From: Bacillota bacterium
GTDB lineage: Bacteria; Bacillota; Clostridia; Acetivibrionales; DTU013
Assembly (NCBI GenBank): GCA_023418915.1
Contig: JAEZYU010000010.1
Location: 1-53,895, forward strand
Reading direction: 5' to 3'
Length of the DNA: 53,895 nt
Positions 1 through 8,189 of the stretch are shown piece by piece; positions within the stretch are counted from its first letter, which is position 1; each line of letters starts with the position of its first letter. A program made the position numbers and the translations under genes. The notes beneath the pieces were generated by a model. It saw only the letters and a list, made by a program, of their open reading frames with translations, was not told the origin of the DNA and made no database searches.

Positions 1-188
1 TATGTATACCTTATGTCACACACTCCCCCTGCGTTTTACTTTTAATAATGCTATGCCGCGTTTTTCATACGCTACTTTACACTATCGTTTTATGAATAGA
101 ACATGCACCAGCTAAATTTATGTTTCAGGTCAATCTAACTATGTAAACGGGTTGACAGAAATTGCTGCAATTCGCCTTTACACGGGGC

Positions 189-217
189 TTGACATTGCGC
201 CTGAATCATTATACAAT
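189..217 (+). promoter_or_regulatory. Promoter of tRNA-Arg
   Basis: TTGACA (189-194) and TACAAT (212-217) are separated by exactly 17 bases and lie just upstream of the tRNA. This is a near-consensus sigma-A promoter. Confidence 0.8.
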
Positions 218-235
218 AATATTCCGTTGATACTT

Positions 236-312
236 GCGCCCGTAGCTCAGCAGGATAGAGCGTCGGTTTCCTAAACCGCAGGCCGGGGGTTCGAATCCCT
301 TCGGGCGCACCA
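236..312 (+). tRNA. tRNA-Arg (anticodon CCT)
   Basis: A complete cloverleaf is visible. The acceptor arm GCGCCCG pairs with CGGGCGC, the D arm is GCTC/GAGC, and the T arm contains GGTTCGAATCC. CCA is encoded at the 3' end (310-312). The seven-base anticodon loop TTCCTAA places CCT at positions 34-36, so the tRNA reads AGG. The first anticodon-stem pair is a T-C mismatch. A promoter precedes it and a strong terminator follows, so it is a single-gene transcript. Confidence 0.95.
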
Positions 313-320
313 CAGATTGT

Positions 321-351
321 CTGAAAACCCGCTAATTTAGCGGGTTTTCAG
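321..351 (+). terminator. Rho-independent terminator of tRNA-Arg
   Basis: A perfect 14-bp stem (321-334 with 338-351) with a 3-base loop includes AACCCGCT/AGCGGGTT and ends in TTTT. It starts nine bases after the tRNA. Confidence 0.85.
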
Positions 352-360
352 CATATTTGA

Positions 361-716
361 GACTTTCTTGATTTTGTTTTTACCTGACTCAAAGAAAACC
401 GAAACCCTAAAATGGAAATATCAAAAAGTAGAAATATCAAACGTCGATAAATTGATAGAAATGGCCTACAGCTTCATCCTGATAAGAACCTTCTTGTTGC
501 TTTTCTTCATAAAATTGTTCGGAAGCTTTTCACCTTTTGGCATGAGCAGTAATTGACGATCCTTACATGGATTCATCCTTACCGAAACATACTTTGCGCT
601 TGGCCCAAATGCGACTACCTTGTACTAAAGTTAAAATAGGGACATAATCACGTGTGGTACAATGAGACATTATCACGATTCGTTCAGAGGTGCGTTTCAA
701 CGAGGCTGGTCGCAAC
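361..716. other. Intergenic stretch, no gene seen
   Basis: About 350 bases without a convincing gene. A short open frame at 368-556 has no ribosome binding site and resembles nothing recognisable, so it is treated as noise or decayed sequence. Confidence 0.5.
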
Positions 717-745
717 TTGACATTACTGTTTGATTTACATATACT
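717..745 (+). promoter_or_regulatory. Promoter of the histidine kinase operon
   Basis: TTGACA (717-722), a 17-base spacer and TATACT (740-745) lie about 100 bases before the start codon of the kinase gene. Nearly consensus. Confidence 0.7.
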
Positions 746-852
746 GTTATGGAAAGTACGCTTTCCGCCCCAATTTTTGCCACATCCTTTATATAAAAGT
801 AACGGCAAAAATCTTCAGGAGCCTTTCGTTCAGGATAAGGAAGGGTATCTAT

Positions 853-2229
853 ATGAAACTAAAAGAGGTTTTACCGTTTCTCATTCCCGGGATATTGCTT
901 CAGCTATCCATACAGGTCCTTTATATTAAGAAGTGCCTGACAGATTTGAGTCTTGCGCCGGCTAAGCGCCGTATGTATGCCGTGATGATTGCTGTTTTCA
1001 GTCTGCCGGCAGTAGCCGTCTACCTGTTAAAAATTACTCAGAAACCGCCCTCTGACGCTATGCCCGATGAATTCGATAATGTCGCTCCAAATATCCGCCG
1101 TGGTATCCTTCTGCTGTTGGTGACGGCTTATGAGGTAATGGGGCTGCATATGTTAGCGGAAAACACTGGAGCTCCCATGTACACCCCTTTGATTATACTG
1201 CTCACCTTGTCACTTCATATGATGGTTCTATATAATTTGCTCCCTTCGAAAAATCGATTTGCGTTCAGTCCCCTTTTTCCGGTGCTTCAGCTCATGCTGT
1301 GTGTTCCCATCCTGTATTTGGACATTTCCGGCGACAACCTATATCTTGCACTCATTGCAGGAATCAGCGCAATCAACTACTCCCCGATGCCACAAGCAAA
1401 GGTATATGGGATCGGTGCGCTCGGCACATATCTTGTGGGCAGCACGGCAAAGACGATCCTCCTGTCCGATGTTTCGGATATGGGCCGGATCGTTCAGTAT
1501 TTCTTCGTGAATACATTGGTTGTTTTGCTTGCTCTAATCGCCTTTTATACATTGAAAAAACAATTGGTGATAAGTAGACGCCTGGAAGCCGCTCTTCATA
1601 AACTGAAGGTGCAATCCGAACAGCTAAAGGAATTGGCCGTCGCTAAGGAGCGTAACCGCATTGCCGCCGAAATGCACGATACGGTCGGCCATACGCTGAC
1701 TGCGGCCGTCCTGTCTTTGGAGGCGGCGGAGGGGCTCGTATCAAAACAGACTTATGAAGCGGCGCAAAAGCTTGACCAGGGTAAGGAGCTTGTACGGCGC
1801 GGACTCTCAGAGCTTCGCACTTCGGTCAGAGCGGTCAGGGCAGAAACCGAGCCAAAATTTAGTGATGCTCTTAGGCGGCTCTTAAAAGAAATCAGCTTTG
1901 ATACCGGGCTTGATATTCATAGTGTTATTGAATCGCAGATTACCCTGCCTCCGCTTCAAGCCGGTATCCTGCTTTCAGCAGTAAAGGAGTGCGCAACCAA
2001 TGCTATCCGGCATGGGCAGGCCTTGCGGTCAGACATTCTGGTTCAGGAGCATAGAGGACAGCTGCGCCTTGCCTTTACAGACAACGGCATCGGAACGGCT
2101 GATGTACATCCCGGCTCTGGGCTGTCCATTATGCGCGAGCGCGTGCAAAGCATAGGAGGAACGCTGGAAATAGAAACCGGACCGGAGGAAGGATTTACTG
2201 TCAGCATTACGATTCCTATCGCTCAGTAA
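853..2229 (+). CDS. Sensor histidine kinase (NarL/LiaS-type, HisKA_3)
   Basis: Membrane sensor kinase of about 458 residues. Several hydrophobic segments fill residues 1-200, so it probably senses from within the membrane. A coiled linker then leads to the dimerisation motif RIAAEMHDTVGH, whose His275 is the expected phosphorylation site. An HATPase_c domain ends the protein, with an N-box around ECATNAIRHG and G-boxes DNGIG and GSGLSIMRERV. I chose ATG 853 because AAGGAAGGG precedes it at the right distance; an upstream in-frame start at 730 has no ribosome site. The response regulator gene follows after 14 bases. Together they probably control the adjacent ABC exporter cluster; that target is inferred from position only. 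Confidence 0.88.
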   Translation: MKLKEVLPFLIPGILLQLSIQVLYIKKCLTDLSLAPAKRRMYAVMIAVFSLPAVAVYLLKITQKPPSDAMPDEFDNVAPNIRRGILLLLVTAYEVMGLHMLAENTGAPMYTPLIILLTLSLHMMVLYNLLPSKNRFAFSPLFPVLQLMLCVPILYLDISGDNLYLALIAGISAINYSPMPQAKVYGIGALGTYLVGSTAKTILLSDVSDMGRIVQYFFVNTLVVLLALIAFYTLKKQLVISRRLEAALHKLKVQSEQLKELAVAKERNRIAAEMHDTVGHTLTAAVLSLEAAEGLVSKQTYEAAQKLDQGKELVRRGLSELRTSVRAVRAETEPKFSDALRRLLKEISFDTGLDIHSVIESQITLPPLQAGILLSAVKECATNAIRHGQALRSDILVQEHRGQLRLAFTDNGIGTADVHPGSGLSIMRERVQSIGGTLEIETGPEEGFTVSITIPIAQ

Positions 2230-2243
2230 AAGGAGGACATGAT

Positions 2244-2879
2244 ATGAATCAAATCACCGTTTTGCTGGTCGACGACCAGACCATTATACGGGATGGATTG
2301 CGTGCACTTCTCGGGGCCTATCCAGACATCAAGGTAGTTGCGGAAGCGGGAAACGGTAAGGATGCCTATGAGCAAACAAAAAAACACCGCCCGCAGGTCG
2401 TTCTCATGGATATCCGAATGCCTCAAATGGGTGGTGTGGAGGCTACGCACCTGATTAAACAGGATTTTCCCGAAACAGCCGTACTTGTGCTAACTACCTT
2501 TGATGATGATGAGAGTATACTTGGGGCGATGGCCCATGGCGCCTCCGGGTATCTTCTAAAGGACATAGGCGGCAGGCAGCTTTATGAAGCTATCCGGGAC
2601 GCCGCAAGGGGATCCGTGATTCTGCCTGGAAATATAGCTGCTAAAATCACAAAGCATATCAGTCGGCAAGGACGGCCGGAAATAGCGCTTTCGGACTTTA
2701 CGCACCGGGAACAGGAAATCATACATCTGCTGATGCAGGGAAAAAGCAATCAGGAAATCGCACAGATGCTTTTCCTAACAATTGGCACAGTCAAGAACTA
2801 TATCAGCCAAATATACAGCAAAGCCGGAATTACTGATCGGGCTAACGCCATATTGCATTTCAAACATATGGGATTTTAA
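2244..2879 (+). CDS. LuxR/NarL-family response regulator
   Basis: Two-domain DNA-binding response regulator of 211 residues, a normal length. The receiver domain (1-120) has the acidic pair in LLVDDQ, the phosphoacceptor Asp56 in LMDIRMP, the Thr of LTTFDD and the Lys of YLLKDIG. The C-terminal LuxR-type helix-turn-helix covers about residues 150-205, with THREQEIIHLLMQGKSNQEI. AAAGGAGG overlaps the end of the kinase gene and sits directly before the ATG, so the two are co-translated partners. A strong terminator follows. Confidence 0.92.
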   Translation: MNQITVLLVDDQTIIRDGLRALLGAYPDIKVVAEAGNGKDAYEQTKKHRPQVVLMDIRMPQMGGVEATHLIKQDFPETAVLVLTTFDDDESILGAMAHGASGYLLKDIGGRQLYEAIRDAARGSVILPGNIAAKITKHISRQGRPEIALSDFTHREQEIIHLLMQGKSNQEIAQMLFLTIGTVKNYISQIYSKAGITDRANAILHFKHMGF

Positions 2880-2895
2880 GATGTAAGGCTTTTTG

Positions 2896-2922
2896 AACGG
2901 AGGCGCAGCCTCCGTTTTTTTA
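2896..2922 (+). terminator. Terminator of the two-component operon
   Basis: A 9-bp stem, AACGGAGGC/GCCTCCGTT (2896-2904 and 2908-2916), with loop GCA is followed by a run of T. Confidence 0.85.
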
Positions 2923-3012
2923 TTACCCGATATATGACTCCAGTAACTTATCATATGACCGCTCATTTCGCTATACTGAGCATGGAATAAACCCAAAATG
3001 GAGGTCTTGTTT

Positions 3013-3225
3013 ATGAACGAATTTGAACTTACAAAGGAAATGCTCTTGATACTCTCTCCGCTAGTTCTCCTTCAACTAAGCCTGGCGGTATACTGCGGGA
3101 TCATAATCCTTAAGGAAGGCGTTCAAAACCTGAACAAATTGACATGGTTTTTTATCTGCCTGTTTGTCAACGTGATTGGACCGATTTTATTCCTATTGGC
3201 AGGAAGAAAGAAGGAATTCAAATGA
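3013..3225 (+). CDS. Small membrane protein with PLDc_N-type domain
   Basis: A 70-residue protein with two hydrophobic segments (about 10-30 and 45-63). It ends in the signature FVNVIGPILFLLAGRKK, typical of the phospholipase D N-terminal domain family (PLDc_N), here standing alone. The start at ATG 3013 is preceded by GGAGGTC; an earlier in-frame ATG at 2998 lies in the ribosome site. Its stop overlaps the next start (ATGA), so it is translationally coupled to the ABC ATPase. In similar Firmicutes clusters such proteins accompany ABC-2 exporters; the precise role is unknown. Confidence 0.75.
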   Translation: MNEFELTKEMLLILSPLVLLQLSLAVYCGIIILKEGVQNLNKLTWFFICLFVNVIGPILFLLAGRKKEFK

Positions 3226-4121
3226 TTAGAGTAAATGGGCTTTCAAAACAATTTGGCAGCTTTAAGGCATTAAGAGGGCTGAATATGCATGTAAATGCCG
3301 GTGAGGTATATGGCTTTATCGGCCAGAACGGTGCGGGCAAAACCACGACTATGAACATTCTTGCCGGCCTTTCCCGTCCCACACAGGGCGAATGTACTGT
3401 GAACGGAACGGATGTCACAGGGCTTACACATCCCGGCAATCTAAACCTGGGCTACCTCCCCGAAGACCCGAAATTCTACCCGTGGATGACCGCACATGAA
3501 ACTCTTGCTTATCTTTCTGGCACGCGAAACACTGAACGACATAGGGAAATACTTCGATGGACAGGACTTTGGGATATGCAAAATCGCCGTGTGGGTGGGT
3601 TTTCCCGCGGCATGAAGCAACGGCTGGGCATCGGCGCTGCCCTCATACGAGATCCACAGCTTCTCATCCTGGACGAACCGTCCTCGGCTCTTGACCCAGA
3701 GGGAAGAAGCGAGGTTCTTCGTCTTATCAGGGATTTGAAGAGCATGGGTAAGACCATTGTGTTTTCAACACACATTTTAGATGATGTGGAGCGCATTTGC
3801 GACACGGTCGGAATGATCGACGCAGGACAAATGGTATTTGAAAAGCCGCTTACACAGCTCCAAAGGGAGAACGCACAGCCGTTTTTCAACATCACGCCTG
3901 CCGCTGCTGTTGAACCCAACATATTGGATAAGCTGAAGCAGCTGATGGGTGTAGTATCCTTAACAAAATCAGAAAAATCCTTCACTATCAGGGTAGCGGA
4001 CAATTCGACTTGTGTGCCGGTGATGAGGTTCTTAGCAGATCATGAAATCGTAATTGAATCCTTTTCCCTGCGCAAGGTGCGACTAGAGGAAATGTTTTTA
4101 CAGGGGGTGAATGCGAAATGA
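3222..4121 (+). CDS. ABC transporter ATP-binding protein
   Basis: Cytoplasmic ATPase subunit of an ABC-2 type exporter, 299 residues. Walker A is GQNGAGKT at 34-41. The signature loop reads FSRGMKQRLG in place of LSGGQ. Walker B is LLILDEPSSALDP and the H-loop lies in STHILDDVERI. The C-terminal 80 residues match the regulatory tail of the BcrA/CcmA-like family. ATG 3222 is chosen because it follows GAAGGAA and overlaps the stop of the preceding gene; longer in-frame starts lie inside that gene. The permease follows with an ATGA overlap. The substrate is unknown; antibiotic or peptide export is common for this family. Confidence 0.9.
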   Translation: MIRVNGLSKQFGSFKALRGLNMHVNAGEVYGFIGQNGAGKTTTMNILAGLSRPTQGECTVNGTDVTGLTHPGNLNLGYLPEDPKFYPWMTAHETLAYLSGTRNTERHREILRWTGLWDMQNRRVGGFSRGMKQRLGIGAALIRDPQLLILDEPSSALDPEGRSEVLRLIRDLKSMGKTIVFSTHILDDVERICDTVGMIDAGQMVFEKPLTQLQRENAQPFFNITPAAAVEPNILDKLKQLMGVVSLTKSEKSFTIRVADNSTCVPVMRFLADHEIVIESFSLRKVRLEEMFLQGVNAK

Positions 4122-4897
4122 GAACCGAGATTATCAAGGAACTACGTTATGCCATAAGAAGTGGTCGGGTTTTGATTCTATTTGCGGGCTTTCTGTTTTT
4201 TGCACTGCTTACGCCTGTGATGCTCAAGGTGGTACTTCCAATCGTTTTATCCGGTCAGCTTGCCGGGGAAACTACACAGAGCATAAGTGGCCTGACGGAT
4301 ATAACACAACTTGACTGTATGCGTAACTATATGGACGATGTATTACAAATAGGGACTATTATCATCGCTTTTACGCTGTGCGGGTTAACGGCATCTGAGA
4401 TTAGAGAGAATACATGGGTGTTGCCCTTATGCGCCGGTAAACGCTTTGGACATATGATCGGAGCGAAGCTGTTGGTTTTTGGTGCATTGCTGATTATGAT
4501 CCCCATCCTTGCACTGCTTGCCGATTACGGTTACTCCGGGCTTCTATTTGGTTTTGAAATCGGAGTTCTGCCTATTCTTTATAGCGGGCTGTTACAAGGA
4601 ATTTATGTGCTGTTTATAATCTCCTGCCTGATGATGTGGGGCGCTTTACTAAAAAAACCGATTGCCGCCGGATTCCTGACATTGGCGACGGCATTTGGTA
4701 TGCACTTTATATCCTCCCTGCTTCGATTTGGGAAGTGGACTCCTTCAGGATTGCTTGCACATGCTAATGAGCTGACACCCACAGCCGGTTCATCACTGTT
4801 TATTCCGTTGGGCATGACGTTGCTGCTGGTCGTCTCCATGACAGTTATCACCTTAGAGCGGTTGAATTACATGGAATGGAATACACGGAACACATAA
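4118..4897 (+). CDS. ABC-2 type permease
   Basis: Integral membrane subunit of 259 residues with about six hydrophobic segments (residues 15-40, 75-95, 110-135, 150-175, 180-205, 225-250). It is translationally coupled to the ATPase gene by an ATGA overlap, so the two very probably form one exporter. No substrate-specific motif is visible. Confidence 0.82.
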   Translation: MRTEIIKELRYAIRSGRVLILFAGFLFFALLTPVMLKVVLPIVLSGQLAGETTQSISGLTDITQLDCMRNYMDDVLQIGTIIIAFTLCGLTASEIRENTWVLPLCAGKRFGHMIGAKLLVFGALLIMIPILALLADYGYSGLLFGFEIGVLPILYSGLLQGIYVLFIISCLMMWGALLKKPIAAGFLTLATAFGMHFISSLLRFGKWTPSGLLAHANELTPTAGSSLFIPLGMTLLLVVSMTVITLERLNYMEWNTRNT

Positions 4898-4965
4898 ACC
4901 GACTACCTATGAGGGGGACTCTAGAAGGGAGCTGCAATGAAGTATAATTTTGAGGGGTTGTGAAT

Positions 4966-6438
4966 ATGAAAAGCATAAAAATATTCGATGGCTGCAGGAT
5001 GTGGGTATGGTTTATCGCTTTAACCTTACTGATTTGCTCGCTCGTTGCGCTGCTTTCCGGTAATATACAAATCAATCGGAATATAGGCGCCGGAGCACCG
5101 ATTGAAGAATTTAAAGCCCGTATGGATGTGCGCATTCCTGGCCTGATGAAGCTGTATGGAATTCCAGGATGCAATATAGCGCTTGTGAAAGACGGTGAAA
5201 TAGTATGGATTGAGGCATATGGTTACGCTGATGTGTCAAGGGGCAGAGTGTTGACGGTCGATACCCCCATGAGTGTCCAATCCATTACAAAATCAGTTAC
5301 AGCTTGGGGAGTTATGCGGCTCGTGGAAAAGGGACAAATCGCCTTGGATGCTCCAGTGTCTCAGTATATAACAAATTGGCAGTTTCCGCAATCAGATTAT
5401 CCGTCAGAAAAAATTACTGTTCGGCAGCTTTTAAGCCATACTGCAGGAATGTCATTGGGTGATTTCACCAAAATTTATGCGCCCGGCGAGGCTATGCCCT
5501 CCAACCGTGAGGTGCTGACCGGGGAGGCGGTGCTGATGCGCGAACCAGGGACAGGATTTTCCTACTCCAACATAGGCTTCAACCTACTGGAACTTATGAT
5601 TGAAGAGGTTTCATGTCAACGCTTTTCGGAATATATTCACACGGAGATTTTGCTTCCGCTGGGTATGGAAAGCGCCACCTTTGACATAGATACAGCGACG
5701 ATGCCTTACCCGCCTGAGGGATATAACCTTAGTGGAAAGCCGGTGCCGGTATACACATATCCCTCAAAGGCTTCAGGCGGCCTATTTGCTACGGCTCACG
5801 ATATTGCTCGCTTTGCAGTAGCAGGCATGAAGGAAAACCCTGTTCTAAGTTTCAAAAGCCTTGATCAGATGTATCGACCGGAGAGTACTAATATCGGAAT
5901 ATACGGCTTAGTGTTTAGCGGCTACGGTCTTGGACACTATCTTGAAACGCTGCCGAACGGTTCACGCAGCGTTTCACATGGAGGTCAGGGCAATGGCATC
6001 ATGACACATTATCAAGCTGTGCCTGAAACAGGCGATGCTATAGTCATTCTAACCAACAGCCAAAGAAGCTGGCCGTTTATCGCCTATATACTCAGCGATT
6101 GGGCGCAGTGGCGTTCATTTCCGTTCATCGGTATGGGACGGATAATCTGGGGTCAGTACGGATTGATTGCAATCATCGGCATGTTGATTTCTGCAAGTCT
6201 GCTGATTGTCTTAAGGCTGTTACTGGCTCTCTATACACAAAAGCGGACCGGGGTCAGATTGCTCCGGATTGGCATTGCGCTTCTCCTGCTTTGCGCCCTC
6301 ATCTGGTGCGCAGGCCAGAAATATTTGTTCATATCCTCAGTTTTTCCGATGTTGTCAGTATGGTTGGGCAGTGCGGTATTGGTTTTTGCCATTGCTTTAT
6401 TCGTGTCTTCCGTTATACCGCACAGAAAGGAGTTATGA
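4966..6438 (+). CDS. Membrane-anchored serine hydrolase (beta-lactamase class C/PBP fold)
   Basis: A 490-residue protein. A hydrophobic N-terminal segment (about 12-33) anchors or exports it, and an extracytoplasmic penicillin-binding/esterase domain follows. The catalytic motifs are SITK (nucleophile Ser106, Lys109), YSN (Tyr200) and HGG (His338) in place of KTG. Three or four hydrophobic segments end the protein (about 385-490). ATG 4966 is spaced eight bases from GAGGGG; the GTG at 4960 is too close. The gene sits behind the exporter genes and before a truncated membrane gene. Such proteins act as peptidases or esterases and sometimes protect against peptide antibiotics; the substrate is unknown. 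Confidence 0.85.
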   Translation: MKSIKIFDGCRMWVWFIALTLLICSLVALLSGNIQINRNIGAGAPIEEFKARMDVRIPGLMKLYGIPGCNIALVKDGEIVWIEAYGYADVSRGRVLTVDTPMSVQSITKSVTAWGVMRLVEKGQIALDAPVSQYITNWQFPQSDYPSEKITVRQLLSHTAGMSLGDFTKIYAPGEAMPSNREVLTGEAVLMREPGTGFSYSNIGFNLLELMIEEVSCQRFSEYIHTEILLPLGMESATFDIDTATMPYPPEGYNLSGKPVPVYTYPSKASGGLFATAHDIARFAVAGMKENPVLSFKSLDQMYRPESTNIGIYGLVFSGYGLGHYLETLPNGSRSVSHGGQGNGIMTHYQAVPETGDAIVILTNSQRSWPFIAYILSDWAQWRSFPFIGMGRIIWGQYGLIAIIGMLISASLLIVLRLLLALYTQKRTGVRLLRIGIALLLLCALIWCAGQKYLFISSVFPMLSVWLGSAVLVFAIALFVSSVIPHRKEL

Positions 6439-6441
6439 CCT

Positions 6442-6609
6442 ATGCGTAATAGAATGAACCTTCACAAAATTATCCCGTTCACACTTCGTTACATCGTCGT
6501 TCATATGCTGACTTATCTGGTCTTTGGTATTTTTTTCATGCTGGTAAGTCAATACTTTGAGCATTTTCAGAATGACCGTTCTGTCGCTGGCAGAGCAGGT
6601 GCGTTTTGA
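6442..6609 (+). pseudogene. Truncated small membrane protein (5' fragment)
   Basis: Starts three bases after the serine hydrolase stop, with AAAGGAG at 6426-6432. It encodes 55 residues: a basic start (MRNRMNLHKIIPF), one hydrophobic helix (FGIFFMLVSQYF) and then a polar tail that stops at TGA 6609. As I recall, genes in this position in related clusters encode longer multi-pass membrane proteins with this kind of N-terminus, so this is probably a decayed remnant. No continuation is recognisable in the 140 bases that follow. A genuinely short membrane peptide is also possible. Confidence 0.5.
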
Positions 6610-6675
6610 AAAAAGACGGCAATCTGGACTGCAAGCCCTCTGCTTAGTTCCGGATATGCCGAGTAATCATTGTCC

Positions 6676-6705
6676 TTTACAAATAGTAAAGTTTCTTATT
6701 ATAAT
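6676..6705 (+). promoter_or_regulatory. Promoter of the MATE gene
   Basis: TTTACA (6676-6681) and TATAAT (6700-6705) are 18 bases apart, 45 bases before the MATE start codon. Confidence 0.65.
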
Positions 6706-6749
6706 ATTAATCAGCTTTATGTCAAATTGAATTGTAGAAAGGCAGTAAA

Positions 6750-8150
6750 ATGTCAGAAAATAAATCAGTAATAAATAAACCTGGAACAGTGAATGAAAAT
6801 AAGATGGGCGTGATGCCTATCAGCAGACTGCTGATAACCATGACTGTCCCGATAATGCTGTCGATGCTGGTACAAGCTCTGTACAATATCGTAGACAGCA
6901 TTTATGTTTCCCGAGTCGGCGAAAATGCACTCACAGCGTTATCTCTGGCTTTCCCGATCCAAATTTTGATGATAGCCGTCATTACCGGCACCGGTGTAGG
7001 TATCAATGCACTGCTTTCAAAAAGCCTGGGTGAAAAGAATCAGGACAGAGTCAATAAAACAGCAATCAACGGCATATTTCTGGGGCTGATAAGCAGCATC
7101 GCATTTGCTGTATTCGGTTTGTTTTTTACGCGCCTCTTTTTCATGTCACAGACAAACATTACAGAAATAATAGACTATGGCACCAGCTACCTGAGCATAG
7201 TTACCATTTGCTCCTTCGGGCTGGTCGGGCAGATCACCTTCGAACGGCTGCTCCAGTCGACCGGAAGAACATTCCTTTCGATGATAGCCCAGATCTTTGG
7301 TGCGGTTATTAACATTATCCTCGATCCGATACTTATCTTCGGATACTTCGGGCTTCCGAAGCTGGGTGTGGCAGGTGCTGCTGTCGCAACTGTGATTAGT
7401 CAATTTCTTGCCATGGGACTGGCAATATTATTCAACCTAACTCTTAACAAGGAAATCAAGCTGAAATTCAGAGGCTTCAAGCCCAGTATTGATATAATCG
7501 CCAGAATATATGCTGTAGGTATACCGACCGCTATTATGATATCTATTGGTTCGGTAATGACCTATGGTCTCAACAGAATATTAATATCGTTCACCCCTAC
7601 CGCAAATGCTGTGTTTGGAGTATATTACAGGCTTCAGAGCTTTATATACATGCCTGTGTTCGGGCTTAACAACGGTATGATTCCTATAATTTCATACAAC
7701 TACGGTGCCGCTAATAAAGACAGAATAGTGAAAACTGTAAAACTGAGCATAATATACGCCACCGTCATAATGATTGCAGGTTTTGCACTGTTTCAGTTCT
7801 TCTCGGTGTCCTTCCTTTCAATGTTTAATGCAACAGATGATATGATGGCCATCGGTGTACCTGCGCTGAGAATTATCAGTATCAGCTTTATATTCGCTGG
7901 CTTTTGTATCGTGTCAACATCAGTCTATCAGGCGCTGGGAAGCGGCCTGCCAAGTATGTTCGTGTCGCTTGCGCGTCAATTGCTGGCCCTTTTGCCCCTT
8001 GCCTATCTGTTATCAAAAACAGGCGGACTTGATGCGGTATGGTGGTCTTTCCCTATCGCCGAAATAGTTTCGGTCACATTGAGTGTGATTTTTCTTAAAT
8101 ATTTTTACAGGACAAAGATCAAGCCGCTCTCATATAAAAATGCTGCGTAG
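6750..8150 (+). CDS. MATE family efflux transporter
   Basis: A 466-residue inner-membrane exporter with twelve predictable hydrophobic segments in two halves. The N-terminal part has PISRLLITMTVPIMLSMLV, a hallmark start of MATE proteins, and VDSIYVSRVGENALTALSLA matches the family's first repeat. The second half contains the equivalent YNYGAANKDRI. Members expel drugs or metabolites in exchange for Na+ or H+. AGAAAGG precedes the ATG, and the gene has its own promoter. Substrate unknown. Confidence 0.93.
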   Translation: MSENKSVINKPGTVNENKMGVMPISRLLITMTVPIMLSMLVQALYNIVDSIYVSRVGENALTALSLAFPIQILMIAVITGTGVGINALLSKSLGEKNQDRVNKTAINGIFLGLISSIAFAVFGLFFTRLFFMSQTNITEIIDYGTSYLSIVTICSFGLVGQITFERLLQSTGRTFLSMIAQIFGAVINIILDPILIFGYFGLPKLGVAGAAVATVISQFLAMGLAILFNLTLNKEIKLKFRGFKPSIDIIARIYAVGIPTAIMISIGSVMTYGLNRILISFTPTANAVFGVYYRLQSFIYMPVFGLNNGMIPIISYNYGAANKDRIVKTVKLSIIYATVIMIAGFALFQFFSVSFLSMFNATDDMMAIGVPALRIISISFIFAGFCIVSTSVYQALGSGLPSMFVSLARQLLALLPLAYLLSKTGGLDAVWWSFPIAEIVSVTLSVIFLKYFYRTKIKPLSYKNAA

Positions 8151-8164
8151 TCTGTCGTAAGTAA

Positions 8165-8189
8165 AGGACGGCGTGTCACCTGCCGTCCT
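8165..8189. terminator. Convergent hairpin between MATE and DUF815 genes
   Basis: AGGACGGC (8165-8172) pairs with GCCGTCCT (8182-8189). It lies between two converging genes. The T tracts are weak on both sides, so it is only a likely bidirectional terminator. Confidence 0.5.

Noticed and set aside
368..556. Open frame of 62 codons after tRNA-Arg
   Set aside because: No ribosome site, no recognisable similarity and biased composition; probably noise.
1501..1577. Plus-strand overlapping frames inside the histidine kinase gene
   Set aside because: Shadows of the kinase reading frame; no ribosome sites.
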